Source: Clostridia bacterium (lineage in GTDB: Bacteria > Bacillota > Clostridia > Lachnospirales > Lachnospiraceae). Taken from it: a DNA stretch of 64,000 nt. How positions within the stretch are numbered: position 1 is the stretch's first letter; each line of letters starts with the position of its first letter. A program made the position numbers and the translations under genes. The stretch is taken from the NCBI GenBank assembly GCA_910574255.1, contig CAJTAK010000005.1, positions 318,733 through 382,732 on the forward strand, given 5' to 3'. A model generated the notes under the pieces. It did no database searches, was not told the DNA's origin, and saw only the letters and a list, made by a program, of their open reading frames with translations. Of the stretch, positions 1 to 9,404 are shown in pieces.

Positions 1-2155
1 TGATTTCCTGAGTTCGTCCCTGATTCCAGAACTGAGTTCCGATATAGCCGCAGGTACGCCGAGCTACATTCATCTTATTCTGGTCTGTATTGCCGCAGTT
101 GGGGCATTTCCAAATCAGTTTGCCGTGCTCATCCTCCTGGATCTCAATTTCCCCGTCATAGCCGCAGGCCTGGCAGTAATCACTCTTTGTGTTCAGTTCT
201 GCATACATAATATTGTCATAGATAAAACGTATCACAGAGAGAACAGCCTCCAGATTATTCTGCATATTGGGAACCTCCACATAGGAGATGGCTCCGCCGG
301 GAGACAGTGCCTGGAACTTGGCTTCCAATGCCAGCTTATCAAAAGCATCAATATTTTCCGTCACATGCACATGATAGCTGTTAGTAATATAGCTCTTATC
401 AGTTACGTTCTTTACAATGCCGAAACGCTTTTGGAGGCATTTTGCAAACTTATAGGTAGTACTTTCCAGCGGTGTACCGTAGAGAGAATAGTCAATCTGC
501 TCAGCAGCCTTCCACTTGGCAGTATATTCATTCAGCTTGCGCATAATCTCAAGCCCCAGTTTCTCACCTTCGGGTTCTGTGAGCTTCTTGCCGTTCAGGC
601 TGTAGACGCATTCCCAGAGACCTGCATAACCCAGCGAAAGTGTGGAATATCCGTTGTGAAGGTATTTGTCAATGGTTTCTCCCTTTTTCAGACGAAGGAG
701 AGCGCCGTGCTGCCAGAGAATGGGGGCGGCATCGGAAAGGGTTCCGGTGAGACGCTCATGGCGGCACTGAAGGGCCCGGTGGCAAAGTTCCATCCGCTCA
801 TCAAAGATCTCCCAGAAACGGTCAATATCGCCGTTAGCGGAGAGGCCGATATCCACCAGATTGACCGTAACAACACCCTGGTTGAAGCGGCCGTAGTATT
901 TCGGCTTTCCGTTTTCATCGATGTAGGGAGTCAGAAAGCTGCGGCAGCCCATGCAGGTGTAGCAATGCCCCTCTCCGTTCTTATCAATCTTGTTTTGCAG
1001 CATGATTTTTTCGGAAATATAATCCGGTACCAGCCTCTTGGCGGTACATTTGGCAGCTAATTTGGTCAGGTAGTAGTATTTACTGTCCTCATAGATATTG
1101 TCTTCCGCCAGAACGTAAATAAGCTTGGGGAAGGCAGGAGTGATCCAGGTTCCCTTTTCATTTTTGACGCCCTGATAGCGCTGACGCAGGGTTTCCTCAA
1201 TAATGAGAGCCAGATCGTTCTTTTCCTGCTCATTCTGAGCCTCGTTCAGATACATGAAGACCGTCACAAAGGGAGCCTGTCCGTTGGTAGTCATCAGGGT
1301 TACTACCTGATACTGGATCATCTGTACGCCGTTGCGCACCTCTTCCCGAAGACGCTTTTCTGTGATAGTATCAATTTCTTCTTCTGTAACAGCTTCATGG
1401 ATGGAATGGAGCTCATCTGCTACCTGCTTCCGGATTTTTTTGCGGCTGGTATCCACAAAAGGAGCCAGGTGGGTCAGGCTGATGCTCTGGCCGCCGTACT
1501 GACAGGAAGCTACCTGGGCAATGATCTGGGTAGCAATGTTGCAGGCTGTGGAGAAGCTGTGAGGCTTTTCAATCATGGTGCCGCTGATGACGGTTCCGTT
1601 CTGGAGCATGTCCTCAAGGTTTACCAGATCACAGTTGTGCATATGCTGTGCAAAATAATCTGCATCATGAAAGTGAATGATTCCCTGATCATGGGCAGCT
1701 ACAATATCGTTGGGAAGGAGAATACGCTTGGTGATATCCTTGCTCACCTCTCCGGCCATGTAATCACGCTGTACGCTGTTGACAGTGGGATTCTTGTTGG
1801 AGTTCTCCTGCTTTACCTCCTCATTGTTGCATTCAATCAGACTTAAGATCTGCTCATCTGTGGTATTGGACTTGCGGACCAGGGCTCTGCGGTAACGGTA
1901 GGTGATATAGCGCCTGGCAACATCAAAGGCACGCTGATTCATAATCTGATCCTCTACCATATCCTGAATCTCTTCTACGCTTAAGGAGCGGCTCATATTC
2001 TGAGCGGCACTCTCCACATCTTCGGCAATCCGCTTTATCTGGATGGGAGTCATTCGCGCGCTGGGAACAACCTTATCATTGGCTCTGGTAACGGCAACGA
2101 CGATCTTTGCAGGATCAAATTCAACCTCAGCACCGCTTCTTTTAATAATTTTCAT
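1..2155 (-). CDS. nrdD: Anaerobic (class III) ribonucleoside-triphosphate reductase, 3' end cut by window edge
   Basis: Reduces ribonucleoside triphosphates to dNTPs under anoxia using a glycyl radical made by the activase NrdG. The reverse-strand frame starts MKIIKRSGAEVEFD at an ATG at 2155 and runs 718 codons to the edge. An ATP-cone occupies about residues 1-90. A CQACGY/CPNCGN zinc site near the C-terminus is followed by RRTCGYIGTQFW, which carries the glycyl-radical glycine (about residue 703). Only the last few residues are missing. nrdG would be expected just left of the window. Two NrdR boxes lie upstream, which fits repression by NrdR. Identification is secure because the full catalytic architecture is visible. 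Confidence 0.97.
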   Translation of the reverse strand, partial: MKIIKRSGAEVEFDPAKIVVAVTRANDKVVPSARMTPIQIKRIAEDVESAAQNMSRSLSVEEIQDMVEDQIMNQRAFDVARRYITYRYRRALVRKSNTTDEQILSLIECNNEEVKQENSNKNPTVNSVQRDYMAGEVSKDITKRILLPNDIVAAHDQGIIHFHDADYFAQHMHNCDLVNLEDMLQNGTVISGTMIEKPHSFSTACNIATQIIAQVASCQYGGQSISLTHLAPFVDTSRKKIRKQVADELHSIHEAVTEEEIDTITEKRLREEVRNGVQMIQYQVVTLMTTNGQAPFVTVFMYLNEAQNEQEKNDLALIIEETLRQRYQGVKNEKGTWITPAFPKLIYVLAEDNIYEDSKYYYLTKLAAKCTAKRLVPDYISEKIMLQNKIDKNGEGHCYTCMGCRSFLTPYIDENGKPKYYGRFNQGVVTVNLVDIGLSANGDIDRFWEIFDERMELCHRALQCRHERLTGTLSDAAPILWQHGALLRLKKGETIDKYLHNGYSTLSLGYAGLWECVYSLNGKKLTEPEGEKLGLEIMRKLNEYTAKWKAAEQIDYSLYGTPLESTTYKFAKCLQKRFGIVKNVTDKSYITNSYHVHVTENIDAFDKLALEAKFQALSPGGAISYVEVPNMQNNLEAVLSVIRFIYDNIMYAELNTKSDYCQACGYDGEIEIQEDEHGKLIWKCPNCGNTDQNKMNVARRTCGYIGTQFWNQGRTQEI

Positions 2156-2210
2156 AAAACTTTTCCTCAATTCCTAGTATCGTTGTAATGGATGGTGACG
2201 AAACCTATTG

Positions 2211-2257
2211 TAACAATATATAGTGGTTTTGTCAATGACAATTACAATATATTGTTT
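2211..2257 (-). promoter_or_regulatory. Tandem NrdR boxes upstream of nrdD
   Basis: Two 16 bp sites, at 2211-2226 (taacaatatatagtgg) and 2242-2257 (ttacaatatattgttt), match the NrdR box core CwATATwTwG. Their starts are 31 bp apart, three helical turns, which is the usual spacing of paired NrdR sites. They sit 56-102 bp upstream of the nrdD start codon. The inferred role is ATP/dATP-responsive repression of the reductase. Confidence 0.85.
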
Positions 2258-2483
2258 GCTGTATTCGACAGTGCATGTATAGATAGTATAGGAAAACAGA
2301 AGAAAAATCAAGGATTTTATAGAATAAAAAATTTTGGAAAGATATTTAAATAAAAATAAAAAAATCTATGGAATAAAGACAGATTTTTTGGTATATTCTA
2401 GTAGAACGAGTTGTTTATCCATCCTGAAAGGGATGCAGCAGGACATACCCTTTGGGTATATGATTAAGAAAGGAATGATTGCT

Positions 2484-2642
2484 ATGAAAAAGTATGTATG
2501 TGAACCCTGTGGCTATGAGTACGATCCGGAGGCAGGCGATCCGGATAACGGCATTGCAGCCGGAACGGCCTTTGAAGATCTGCCGGAGGATTGGGTGTGC
2601 CCCGTCTGCGGCATGGGCAAGGATGCGTTTGTGGAGGCGTAA
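2484..2642 (+). CDS. Rubredoxin
   Basis: 52-residue one-iron electron carrier. Both knuckles are visible: CEPCGY near the N-terminus and CPVCGMGK near the C-terminus, with the conserved [16 protein letters not shown] segment between them. The chosen ATG at 2484 has AAGGAATG upstream; an in-frame upstream extension has no rubredoxin character. In anaerobes rubredoxins pass electrons to oxygen- or superoxide-detoxifying enzymes. The stop codon abuts the start of the downstream Nudix gene, so the two are probably co-transcribed. Confidence 0.95.
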   Translation: MKKYVCEPCGYEYDPEAGDPDNGIAAGTAFEDLPEDWVCPVCGMGKDAFVEA

Positions 2643-3209
2643 ATGTACCAATACCAAAGACAAATTCGGGAATACCAGCCAACCTGTGAACAGGAGGAAC
2701 AGGATAGGAAACTGATGCTGCAATATCTGGAGTTGTTTTCGGAAACGATTGGGACAAGACAATGTGAGATTGCACATATGACAGCTTCTTCTTTAATCTT
2801 TAATAAGAATCGGGAGAAGCTGTTGATGGTGTACCATAATATCTACCAGTCCTGGTCCTGGACAGGCGGCCATGCGGACGGAGAAGAGCAATTACTTGTG
2901 ACAGCCATGCGTGAGGCGAAAGAAGAGACAGGTATTCATGAGGTTCGTCCCATCCGGGAGGAAGCGCAGAGCCTGGAGATTCTGCCTGTTTGGGGACACT
3001 GGAAACGGGGACGTTATGTGAGCGCACACCAGCATCTGAATCTGAGTTATCTTCTGGAGGCCGATGAAGAAGATGTGCTTAAGGTGAAACCGGACGAAAA
3101 CAGCAAAGTGGCATGGATTCCGCTTGAGAAGCTGGGAGAGATGGTGTCAGAGCGGGAGATGATGCCTTTTTATGAGAAGCTGATTGGGAGGTGCTTAAAT
3201 GCCTTGTAA
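2643..3209 (+). CDS. Nudix hydrolase
   Basis: 188-residue Nudix-fold protein. The Nudix box GHADGEEQLLVTAMREAKEE begins at residue 76 and fits GX5EX7REUXEEXGU, so the Mg-binding glutamates are present. The start immediately follows the rubredoxin stop, which suggests translational coupling. The substrate is unknown; the extended N-terminus (residues 1-45) resembles Nudix proteins of the IPP-isomerase/MutT-like group but is not diagnostic. Likely a house-cleaning nucleotide or diphosphate hydrolase. Confidence 0.9.
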   Translation: MYQYQRQIREYQPTCEQEEQDRKLMLQYLELFSETIGTRQCEIAHMTASSLIFNKNREKLLMVYHNIYQSWSWTGGHADGEEQLLVTAMREAKEETGIHEVRPIREEAQSLEILPVWGHWKRGRYVSAHQHLNLSYLLEADEEDVLKVKPDENSKVAWIPLEKLGEMVSEREMMPFYEKLIGRCLNAL

Positions 3210-3322
3210 CGGCGAAATTGTAAAAGGTGCAGTAAAGTACAGGCTCCTATGAGATTTTAACTTCTTTGGACGTAAATCTTACCGATATTGACAAAATCAA
3301 AAAATAATCAAAGGCAAACAGA

Positions 3323-3374
3323 TTAAGGACGCAAGTTTATTTTATATAGCTTACGTCCTTATTTTTATTTTAGA
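3323..3374 (+). terminator. Intrinsic terminator after the Nudix gene
   Basis: Stem AAGGACG (3325-3331) pairs with CGTCCTT (3354-3360), followed by a T-rich run (atttttatttta). It lies between convergent genes and may also stop transcription from alaX on the other strand. Confidence 0.7.
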
Positions 3375-3426
3375 TGGCTGCTAAGAAAAGCAAATTTAGA
3401 TATTTTTTTAACAAAAGTTCCCCGAT

Positions 3427-4572
3427 TTATGGAAGAATCTTTTCAATGGCCTCCCTGGTCCCGTGGAGGGAGCCCTGTGCCATCTCTGCCTTGCCGCCGC
3501 CTTTTCCCTGAAACGCTTCGTTCAGCTTCCTGCACAGAGGGCGGACATCCTCTATGGCGCTTCCTAAAATGTAGCGGTAGCCGTCTGTATCATCTCCAGT
3601 GAAGACACAGGCAGTACCGGTGCAGTGCCTGATGAGGAGATTGACAAATTCCCGGGCAGTATTGTTATCCAGTTCTTTTTCAAAAAAGGCAATATCCTTC
3701 GTACCTTCAGGCACAAGAGCAGCTTTTTGTTCAATCAGAGCTTTTTCAAGCTGAAGGATCTTTCCAAACAGATTGAAATTTTCCTGTTTCAGGCGTTCAA
3801 CAGCTCTGGCAGTATCATCTTCTTTGGCTGAGAGCAGGACAGAGATAGCTTTTGTATTCCTTTCTTTTTCCTGATAGTCGGCAAGGGCCCGTGATCCGGC
3901 TGAAAGATAGATGCGCACGCCGCCCCGGTGAGTCTGGATATGGGTGAGCTTAATAAGACCGATTTCTCCTGTATAGCTGACATGAGGCGCACAGCAGGCA
4001 CAGACATCAATTTCGGGAATGGTGACAATGCGGACCTGTCCCTGAATTTCGATTTTACTGCGGTATTTCAGGGTTTTAAGCTCATTTTTGTCAGGATAGG
4101 TAATCTCTATAGGGATGTTGTTCCAAACGGCCTGATTGGCCTCCTGCTCGATTTTAACAAGCTCATCTTTGGTGATTGGGCCGTCAAAGTCCAAAGTTAC
4201 CTCTGTCTCGCCCAGATGAAATCCTACATTATTATAATGAAAATGCTTATGTACCAGGCCGGACACAATATGTTCTCCGGAATGCTGCTGCATGCGCTCG
4301 AAACGTGTTTCCCAGTTTAAGTGTCCGGCAACCTGAGTCCCGGGCGCCAAGGGGCATTTGGTGTAATGCCAGATAAGAGCGTTTTCCTCCTGAGTATCAA
4401 CGACCTGGCAGTCGTTCAGAAAGCCGATATCACCGCTCTGACCGCCGCCTTCAGGAAAGAACGCAGTCTGATCCAGGCAAATGCGGTAAGCATCTCCAAT
4501 GGCTTCACAGTTGATTACAGTAGCAGTGAAATCTTTTTGACAGCTGTTTTCATAATATAATTTTCTGGTCAT
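3427..4572 (-). CDS. AlaX-type alanyl-tRNA editing protein with DHHA1 domain
   Basis: 381 residues. It is homologous to the editing domain of alanyl-tRNA synthetase and removes serine or glycine mischarged on tRNA-Ala. Seen: the N-terminal GGGQSGD loop, the zinc-ligand pairs HSGEH (about residue 97) and CACCAPH (about residue 195), and a C-terminal DHHA1 domain with GGGKAEMAQG. This corresponds to the long AlaX form. The ATG at 4572 is preceded by AGAGGAACC. It stands alone, convergent with the Nudix gene and divergent from the SCP2-like gene. Confidence 0.92.
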   Translation of the reverse strand: MTRKLYYENSCQKDFTATVINCEAIGDAYRICLDQTAFFPEGGGQSGDIGFLNDCQVVDTQEENALIWHYTKCPLAPGTQVAGHLNWETRFERMQQHSGEHIVSGLVHKHFHYNNVGFHLGETEVTLDFDGPITKDELVKIEQEANQAVWNNIPIEITYPDKNELKTLKYRSKIEIQGQVRIVTIPEIDVCACCAPHVSYTGEIGLIKLTHIQTHRGGVRIYLSAGSRALADYQEKERNTKAISVLLSAKEDDTARAVERLKQENFNLFGKILQLEKALIEQKAALVPEGTKDIAFFEKELDNNTAREFVNLLIRHCTGTACVFTGDDTDGYRYILGSAIEDVRPLCRKLNEAFQGKGGGKAEMAQGSLHGTREAIEKILP

Positions 4573-4751
4573 ATGGTTCCTCTTATTCTGATTTTTTGTT
4601 TATACTGATATGTAATTTGTGCAGAAACATTCTTTAACACTTTCATTTGTGTCGGAAGATGCTGCTATTTATGATACCACCAGAATTGACTTTTGGAAAG
4701 GGAAAACGTATACTGAATAGGTATCCTACAGGGCAGATGAGGAGGAATAGT

Positions 4752-5522
4752 ATGATAGGACAACACAATACAGATGAAAAAACATTGGCATATATTAATC
4801 TTTTTGCAGTACTTGGAACATTGGAGAATCTGTGTAAGATTGATGATGAGGCAAAAGCAATTATTGCAAGAAAGCAGGTAAGCATTGGCTTCGCAGTGGA
4901 GGATGGGCCTGCCGCTGCTCTGTTTTTTGACCATGGAACATGCAGGCTGAAAAATGGAGCGGCTCAGTGTCAGATACGGCTGCCGTTTTCGAGCATACAG
5001 AAATTTAATGGAATGATTGATGGAACTGTGACACCGATTCCTTCAAAGGGATTTCTGAAGCTTCCTTTTCTGTTAAAGGGATTTACAGGGCTTACAGACA
5101 TTTTAACACGCTATTTAAAGCCATCACCAGAAGAACTGCAGGATCCGGCCTTTTTTGAGAAAAGTACGACTCTTATGTTTTATACCATAGCATCAGCTGT
5201 CAGTCAGATTGGGAACCACGATAAGGTTAGTCAGGCAAGCGCTTCTTACATGAAGGACGGCATTATCAAGCTTTCTATTAAGAATGGTCCTACAGCTTCA
5301 ATCTGCGTGAAGGACCATCATTTGACAACTGTGAAAAAGGTGCCCAAGGCGCCGGATGCATCCATGGAGTTTGGCAGTATTTCCATTGCCCGTGATTTGT
5401 TTGACGGTAAAGTGAACTCTTTGGCGTGTATCGGCACTGGAGATATCCGTATGAGCGGAATGATCTCCATGCTGGACAATATGAACCGAATTCTGGATCG
5501 GGTAGGGCTGTATTTGGCTTAG
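4752..5522 (+). CDS. SCP2 sterol-binding-like protein
   Basis: 256 residues from ATG 4752, preceded by GGAGGA at 4741-4746. The fold pattern (central GGA/KLPFLLKGF region, C-terminal ...GTGDIRMSGMISMLDNMN...) resembles the SCP2 sterol-transfer family proteins annotated in Clostridia, which bind hydrophobic ligands; no catalytic motif is seen. It lies 10 bp upstream of the aminotransferase gene, so the two form an operon. A longer upstream frame lacks a ribosome binding site. The family call is moderate and the ligand is unknown. Confidence 0.6.
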   Translation: MIGQHNTDEKTLAYINLFAVLGTLENLCKIDDEAKAIIARKQVSIGFAVEDGPAAALFFDHGTCRLKNGAAQCQIRLPFSSIQKFNGMIDGTVTPIPSKGFLKLPFLLKGFTGLTDILTRYLKPSPEELQDPAFFEKSTTLMFYTIASAVSQIGNHDKVSQASASYMKDGIIKLSIKNGPTASICVKDHHLTTVKKVPKAPDASMEFGSISIARDLFDGKVNSLACIGTGDIRMSGMISMLDNMNRILDRVGLYLA

Positions 5523-5532
5523 GGAGGAGAGA

Positions 5533-6789
5533 ATGATGAGAGAATTAAATACCTATACAAAGAGCAGAGAGGCGTTTACAAGGGCGGCAAAGGTGATTCC
5601 GTCAGGCGTTTACGGACATCTGGGGCCTGCGGAGGGATGTTTTATTCCGGTGGAGGCATTTCCGCTGTTTGGCGAGAAGGCAAAGGGAAGCTATTTCTGG
5701 GATGTGGACGGAAATCGTTTTATTGACTATATGTGTGCTTATGGCCCCAATATCCTGGGCTATTGCGATCCGGATGTGGATGCGGCGGCAAGATCACAGA
5801 TGGAGCTTGGAAACTGTATGACTTCTCCCTCTCCCAAAATGATTGATTTTGCGGAACTTTTGGTAGAAACGGTTCACACGGCGGATTGGGCCTTCTTTGC
5901 AAAAAACGGCAATGATGTTACTACATTGGCGGTAATGACTGCCCGTGCCTATACCCATCGGAAGAAAATCGTGTTCTTTAAGGGATATTATCATGGTATT
6001 GCTCCCTGGACACAGAAGATTGATTATGCCGGCATTATTGAGGAAGATGTATGCAACAATCTGTATGTGGATTGGAATGATTATGAAGCCCTGGAGAAGG
6101 TGTTTGAAGAAAATAAGGGAGAGATCGCGGCAGTGATTGGACAGCCTTATATGCATGGTAATTTTCAGGACAATGAGCTGCCGGCGGAAGGTTTTTGGGC
6201 AAAGGTGCGGAAGCTTTGCACAGATGAGGATACGGTGCTTGTGATTGATGATGTACGGGCAGGATTTCGGCTGGATATGGCTGGTTCGGATCATTATTTT
6301 GGTTTTGAGGCAGACCTTATCTGTTTCTGCAAAGCCTTGGCGAATGGTTATAATGTATCGGCTCTCTGCGGCAAGAATTTTTTGAAAAATGCTGTGAGCA
6401 GTCTTTCTTATACGGGCAGCTATTGGATGAGTGCTGTGCCTTTTGCGGCGGGAATTGCCTGTATTGAGAAAATGAAAAGGCTGAATATTACTTCCTTATT
6501 AAATGAAAAGGGAATGAAGCTAAAGGAGGGTCTTATTGCGGCTGCAGAGAAATTTGATTTTGACTTGCATGTCAGTGGTATGCCGTCATTATTTTATCTG
6601 CGGATTGCGGATGATCCAACTTTGACCATGCATCAGGAGTGGGTGGCAGAGTGTGTGCTGCGGGGCATATTCTTTACAAATCATCACAATCATTTTTTGA
6701 ATGCATCTTTGAGTGATGAGGATATTGCTGAAACACTGGCAGTGGCAGAAGAGGCATTTGAGGTGGTCCGCAGGCGGCATCCCTTATAG
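5533..6789 (+). CDS. Class III PLP-dependent aminotransferase (glutamate-1-semialdehyde aminomutase-like)
   Basis: 418 residues. The fold-type I class III pattern is complete: the dimer-interface glycine-rich PSGVYGHLGPAEG, the cofactor-contact aspartate in VIDDVRAGFR, and the Schiff-base lysine in FCKALANGYN (about residue 275). It resembles GSA aminomutase relatives, but no heme-pathway gene is nearby, so the substrate cannot be assigned. Start: AGGGAGGAGAGA precedes adjacent ATGs at 5533 and 5536. It is probably co-transcribed with the SCP2-like gene and the small gene that follows. Confidence 0.88.
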   Translation: MMRELNTYTKSREAFTRAAKVIPSGVYGHLGPAEGCFIPVEAFPLFGEKAKGSYFWDVDGNRFIDYMCAYGPNILGYCDPDVDAAARSQMELGNCMTSPSPKMIDFAELLVETVHTADWAFFAKNGNDVTTLAVMTARAYTHRKKIVFFKGYYHGIAPWTQKIDYAGIIEEDVCNNLYVDWNDYEALEKVFEENKGEIAAVIGQPYMHGNFQDNELPAEGFWAKVRKLCTDEDTVLVIDDVRAGFRLDMAGSDHYFGFEADLICFCKALANGYNVSALCGKNFLKNAVSSLSYTGSYWMSAVPFAAGIACIEKMKRLNITSLLNEKGMKLKEGLIAAAEKFDFDLHVSGMPSLFYLRIADDPTLTMHQEWVAECVLRGIFFTNHHNHFLNASLSDEDIAETLAVAEEAFEVVRRRHPL

Positions 6790-6835
6790 ATTGTCAGGTA
6801 AAGTAAAAAGGTCTATGACAGGAGAGTGGGGCGAT

Positions 6836-7123
6836 ATGATAGATTTGCATGGTCAGGCAGGCCTGCCTTATGTGAATCGGAATGCGTATACAGGAAGCTG
6901 CCAGGGAATGCGCTACCGTTTGCAAAAGAAGGTTAAGGAAGAAGGCGAGACATCTCTGGAGGCGGTGACTTACCCGGAGCCTTATAGTTATGAGATGACG
7001 GATGAGAAAGAGAAGACTTTTCGGGAATTTCCGTTTACGCAGGAAGGGTTTGAGCAGGCAGTGGCCTGGCTGAATGAGGAGTATGAGAGACAGGCAAAGA
7101 GATGGGGGCAGGTGTCGAAGTAA
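6836..7123 (+). CDS. Hypothetical protein, 95 aa
   Basis: Small soluble protein starting MIDLHGQAGLPYVNRN, with AGGAGAGTGGGG upstream of ATG 6836; an alternative ATG lies at 6815. It is rich in Tyr, Glu and Lys, has no membrane segment or recognisable motif, and ends just before a terminator. It is the last gene of the 4.75-7.12 kb operon. Function unknown. Confidence 0.6.
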   Translation: MIDLHGQAGLPYVNRNAYTGSCQGMRYRLQKKVKEEGETSLEAVTYPEPYSYEMTDEKEKTFREFPFTQEGFEQAVAWLNEEYERQAKRWGQVSK

Positions 7124-7153
7124 GCATTTGAGCTTTTAATAGAAATAAGGATA

Positions 7154-7224
7154 AAAGCGCTGACATAAGGGATATCACATTTACACATGGATATGCGATG
7201 CATTTTATGTCAGTGCTTTTTATA
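7154..7224 (+). terminator. Long-stem terminator
   Basis: AAAGCGCTGACATAA (from about 7154) pairs with TTATGTCAGTGCTTTTT near 7204-7220. The T-run closes the operon and faces the convergent glycosyltransferase gene. Confidence 0.75.
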
Positions 7225-7243
7225 CTTGGAATATTCGGATGTT

Positions 7244-9262
7244 TTAATAAATCTTAGTTAACAATTGCTGCTGCAGCTTTAAAAGCTCCGTATCGTTTGG
7301 CAGCAGGGGCAGAAGCTGGGAGAGCACAGACATGGCTTCTGCATATTGGCCGCTTTGTATCATGGTTTTCAGCGCTGCTTTCATCTGGATGGACAGCTGG
7401 TCAAATTCAGCGCTGTCTGCAGGGGCCGGAAGAGCTGTTTCGTTTTTTAAAAGACGCAGAATCTCCCTGACAACGCCTGTCATTTGCGGATAAATCTGAA
7501 GTACTTGACGGAATAGGCGGATTGTTTCGGCCAAATTTCCGTGCTTCCAATTATCTAAGGCGTCTAAAACGGCAAGCGCCATTCGGCAATCTGCCGGCAG
7601 GAGATACAGTGAGGCATCCTCAAACATTGCATTGTGATATTGAGCCTGGTAAAAGCTTCGTATACATTCTGCATATTCTTCAAGAGTTTGCAACAATTGT
7701 TCCTTCATTAAGAAGCCTCTGGAAAGGTCTTTTTCCAAAAGAAGCTTCTTAAGCCACAAGCCCTGAAGGGGATATTCGGTAAAAAGAGAACCAAGGGTTT
7801 CCCATAAATGCCCATTTTCTTCGTATGGTGTTTCGCTTACAATTGCACAAATGTATGTTTTCCAGGAATCCAGATCTATTCTTTTTAGCAGCGGGGTCAG
7901 ATCCGTTTTTTTTCTCAGGGCTATTTCTATAAGTTGCTTTTGCAGATAGGGGTGGTTGATTTCTTTTAGGCAGCGGCGGAAGATGAAAAGTTTTGTTTCC
8001 GACTCGTTATTCGTATTCTGTTCTTCATAAAGCAGCCTTTGAAATAGGAGATAGGATGAGTCATAGGGGAGCTTTGCCAAAAGTACAGTTAGATAAGGAG
8101 CATAAGTTTCTTTCCACTGATCCAGAAGTGGATAGTAGTTATGGATACGGTATTCATCTTCCCATGGCAGAAGTCCAAGAAAATATTCGGCATTTTTCAA
8201 ATTTTTAAGTTCTAGCTCAGCTCTGGCACAGTTTAATCTTATTGGATAGAGCCATTCCGGATACATTACCTTGTCTTTGCTTACAGTTCCGATTTGCTGG
8301 GTGAGCCAGAGCTCTGGATGTTGTTCCATATGGGTCAGAAGACTTTCAAACTCAATACCATATTCTGACAGTTTTTGATAATTCTTCCATTCATTATAGA
8401 TTCCAAGAAGGAATTCCAACAAAAGCAGGCGTACCAATTCGCAGGGAGATTCTTCGTCCAGAATCTGAAGCGCTTCACGTTCTGCCTGTATATAATCTTC
8501 TTTTTTATATAAAACTTCAACGACAACTACCTGGAGCCAACTTCTAAGCCGGTCTTCTTCTTTTAAACATACGCTGCGCCCTTTGCGGCAGAGGTCTTCT
8601 GCCTGATCCCACTGTTCTTGCGTACAATATTCCTGTGCGAGCTGAACATAGTTTTTCGTATGGTTCGGCTGCTTTTCTATCTCTTTCAATAGAAGAGGAA
8701 TGTTTCGTAAAGCCTTGCTGCCTCTTTTTTCTGCTGTATTTTTGATATATCCGTAATGATGAACATAGGATTGGAAGAGTTTACAGGGCAGAAGGTATGG
8801 TCTTAGTTCCTCATGGATGGAACCCTCAAAATACAGTCCGGAATGCCTGCGGGCCATTCTGTATACAACAGCATCCACATGTCTGGAGCCTTCCTGATTC
8901 AAATAGTTGCGTTGAACATAAGCGGCAAAATTATAATGCTGATATTCGCCACTTCGAAAGAATTCACAGATTTCTGTCACATCATCAAACCATTCATCAT
9001 CGTCCAGATAAAGGAACCATTCACCCTTTGCATGTTTAAGTCCCGTATTCCGGGCTGCTGAAAAATTGTCACACCAGGTAAAGGGGATAATTTGGTTCGT
9101 ATAACGTTGCGCCACTTGTCTGATGCGTATGTCTGTCCCGGTAAAAACTATAATAAGCTCAGCCGGGACCTGTAGAAGAAGTGGTTTCAGAGAATCCAAA
9201 CACCGCTCTAAAGTAGAGATTCTGTTGGAAGCCAGAAGCGAAATCGTAAGTGGCAGTTTCAT
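7244..9262 (-). CDS. Family 2 glycosyltransferase with C-terminal TPR-like repeats (left wing)
   Basis: 672 residues from ATG 9262 with AAGGAG upstream. It begins MKLPLTISLLASNR, exactly like its paralogue at 12.4-14.4 kb; a longer upstream frame lacks support. The GT-A domain (about 1-230) has the DDDEWFDDV metal/nucleotide-binding segment; the rest is helical TPR-like repeat. It follows flagellin A on the same strand, separated by a terminator, so it probably modifies that flagellin. The two paralogues are closely similar over the GT domain and diverge in the helical part, which may recognise the flagellin. Sugar donor unknown. Confidence 0.85.
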   Translation of the reverse strand: MKLPLTISLLASNRISTLERCLDSLKPLLLQVPAELIIVFTGTDIRIRQVAQRYTNQIIPFTWCDNFSAARNTGLKHAKGEWFLYLDDDEWFDDVTEICEFFRSGEYQHYNFAAYVQRNYLNQEGSRHVDAVVYRMARRHSGLYFEGSIHEELRPYLLPCKLFQSYVHHYGYIKNTAEKRGSKALRNIPLLLKEIEKQPNHTKNYVQLAQEYCTQEQWDQAEDLCRKGRSVCLKEEDRLRSWLQVVVVEVLYKKEDYIQAEREALQILDEESPCELVRLLLLEFLLGIYNEWKNYQKLSEYGIEFESLLTHMEQHPELWLTQQIGTVSKDKVMYPEWLYPIRLNCARAELELKNLKNAEYFLGLLPWEDEYRIHNYYPLLDQWKETYAPYLTVLLAKLPYDSSYLLFQRLLYEEQNTNNESETKLFIFRRCLKEINHPYLQKQLIEIALRKKTDLTPLLKRIDLDSWKTYICAIVSETPYEENGHLWETLGSLFTEYPLQGLWLKKLLLEKDLSRGFLMKEQLLQTLEEYAECIRSFYQAQYHNAMFEDASLYLLPADCRMALAVLDALDNWKHGNLAETIRLFRQVLQIYPQMTGVVREILRLLKNETALPAPADSAEFDQLSIQMKAALKTMIQSGQYAEAMSVLSQLLPLLPNDTELLKLQQQLLTKIY

Positions 9263-9357
9263 AAAGATATGCTCCTTTTCTTGTATTTGAAATAGAATAT
9301 CACAAATCCCATCCTTATTGGCGAATTGTGAATGCTTTGATTTTCCTGTTTGCACAA

Positions 9358-9393
9358 AAAAATACCGGCCCAAAGGACCGGCATTTTTTTGTT
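9358..9393 (-). terminator. Terminator after flagellin A
   Basis: On the reverse strand, ATGCCGGTCC pairs with GGGCCGGTAT, followed by TTTTTTT. It separates flagellin A from its glycosyltransferase, so the latter may depend on read-through. Confidence 0.8.
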
Positions 9394-9404
9394 GTTTATT
9401 CAGC

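Noticed and set aside
125..1846. Open frames on the + strand across the left end
   Set aside because: They are shadows of nrdD on the reverse strand, whose translation is conserved throughout.
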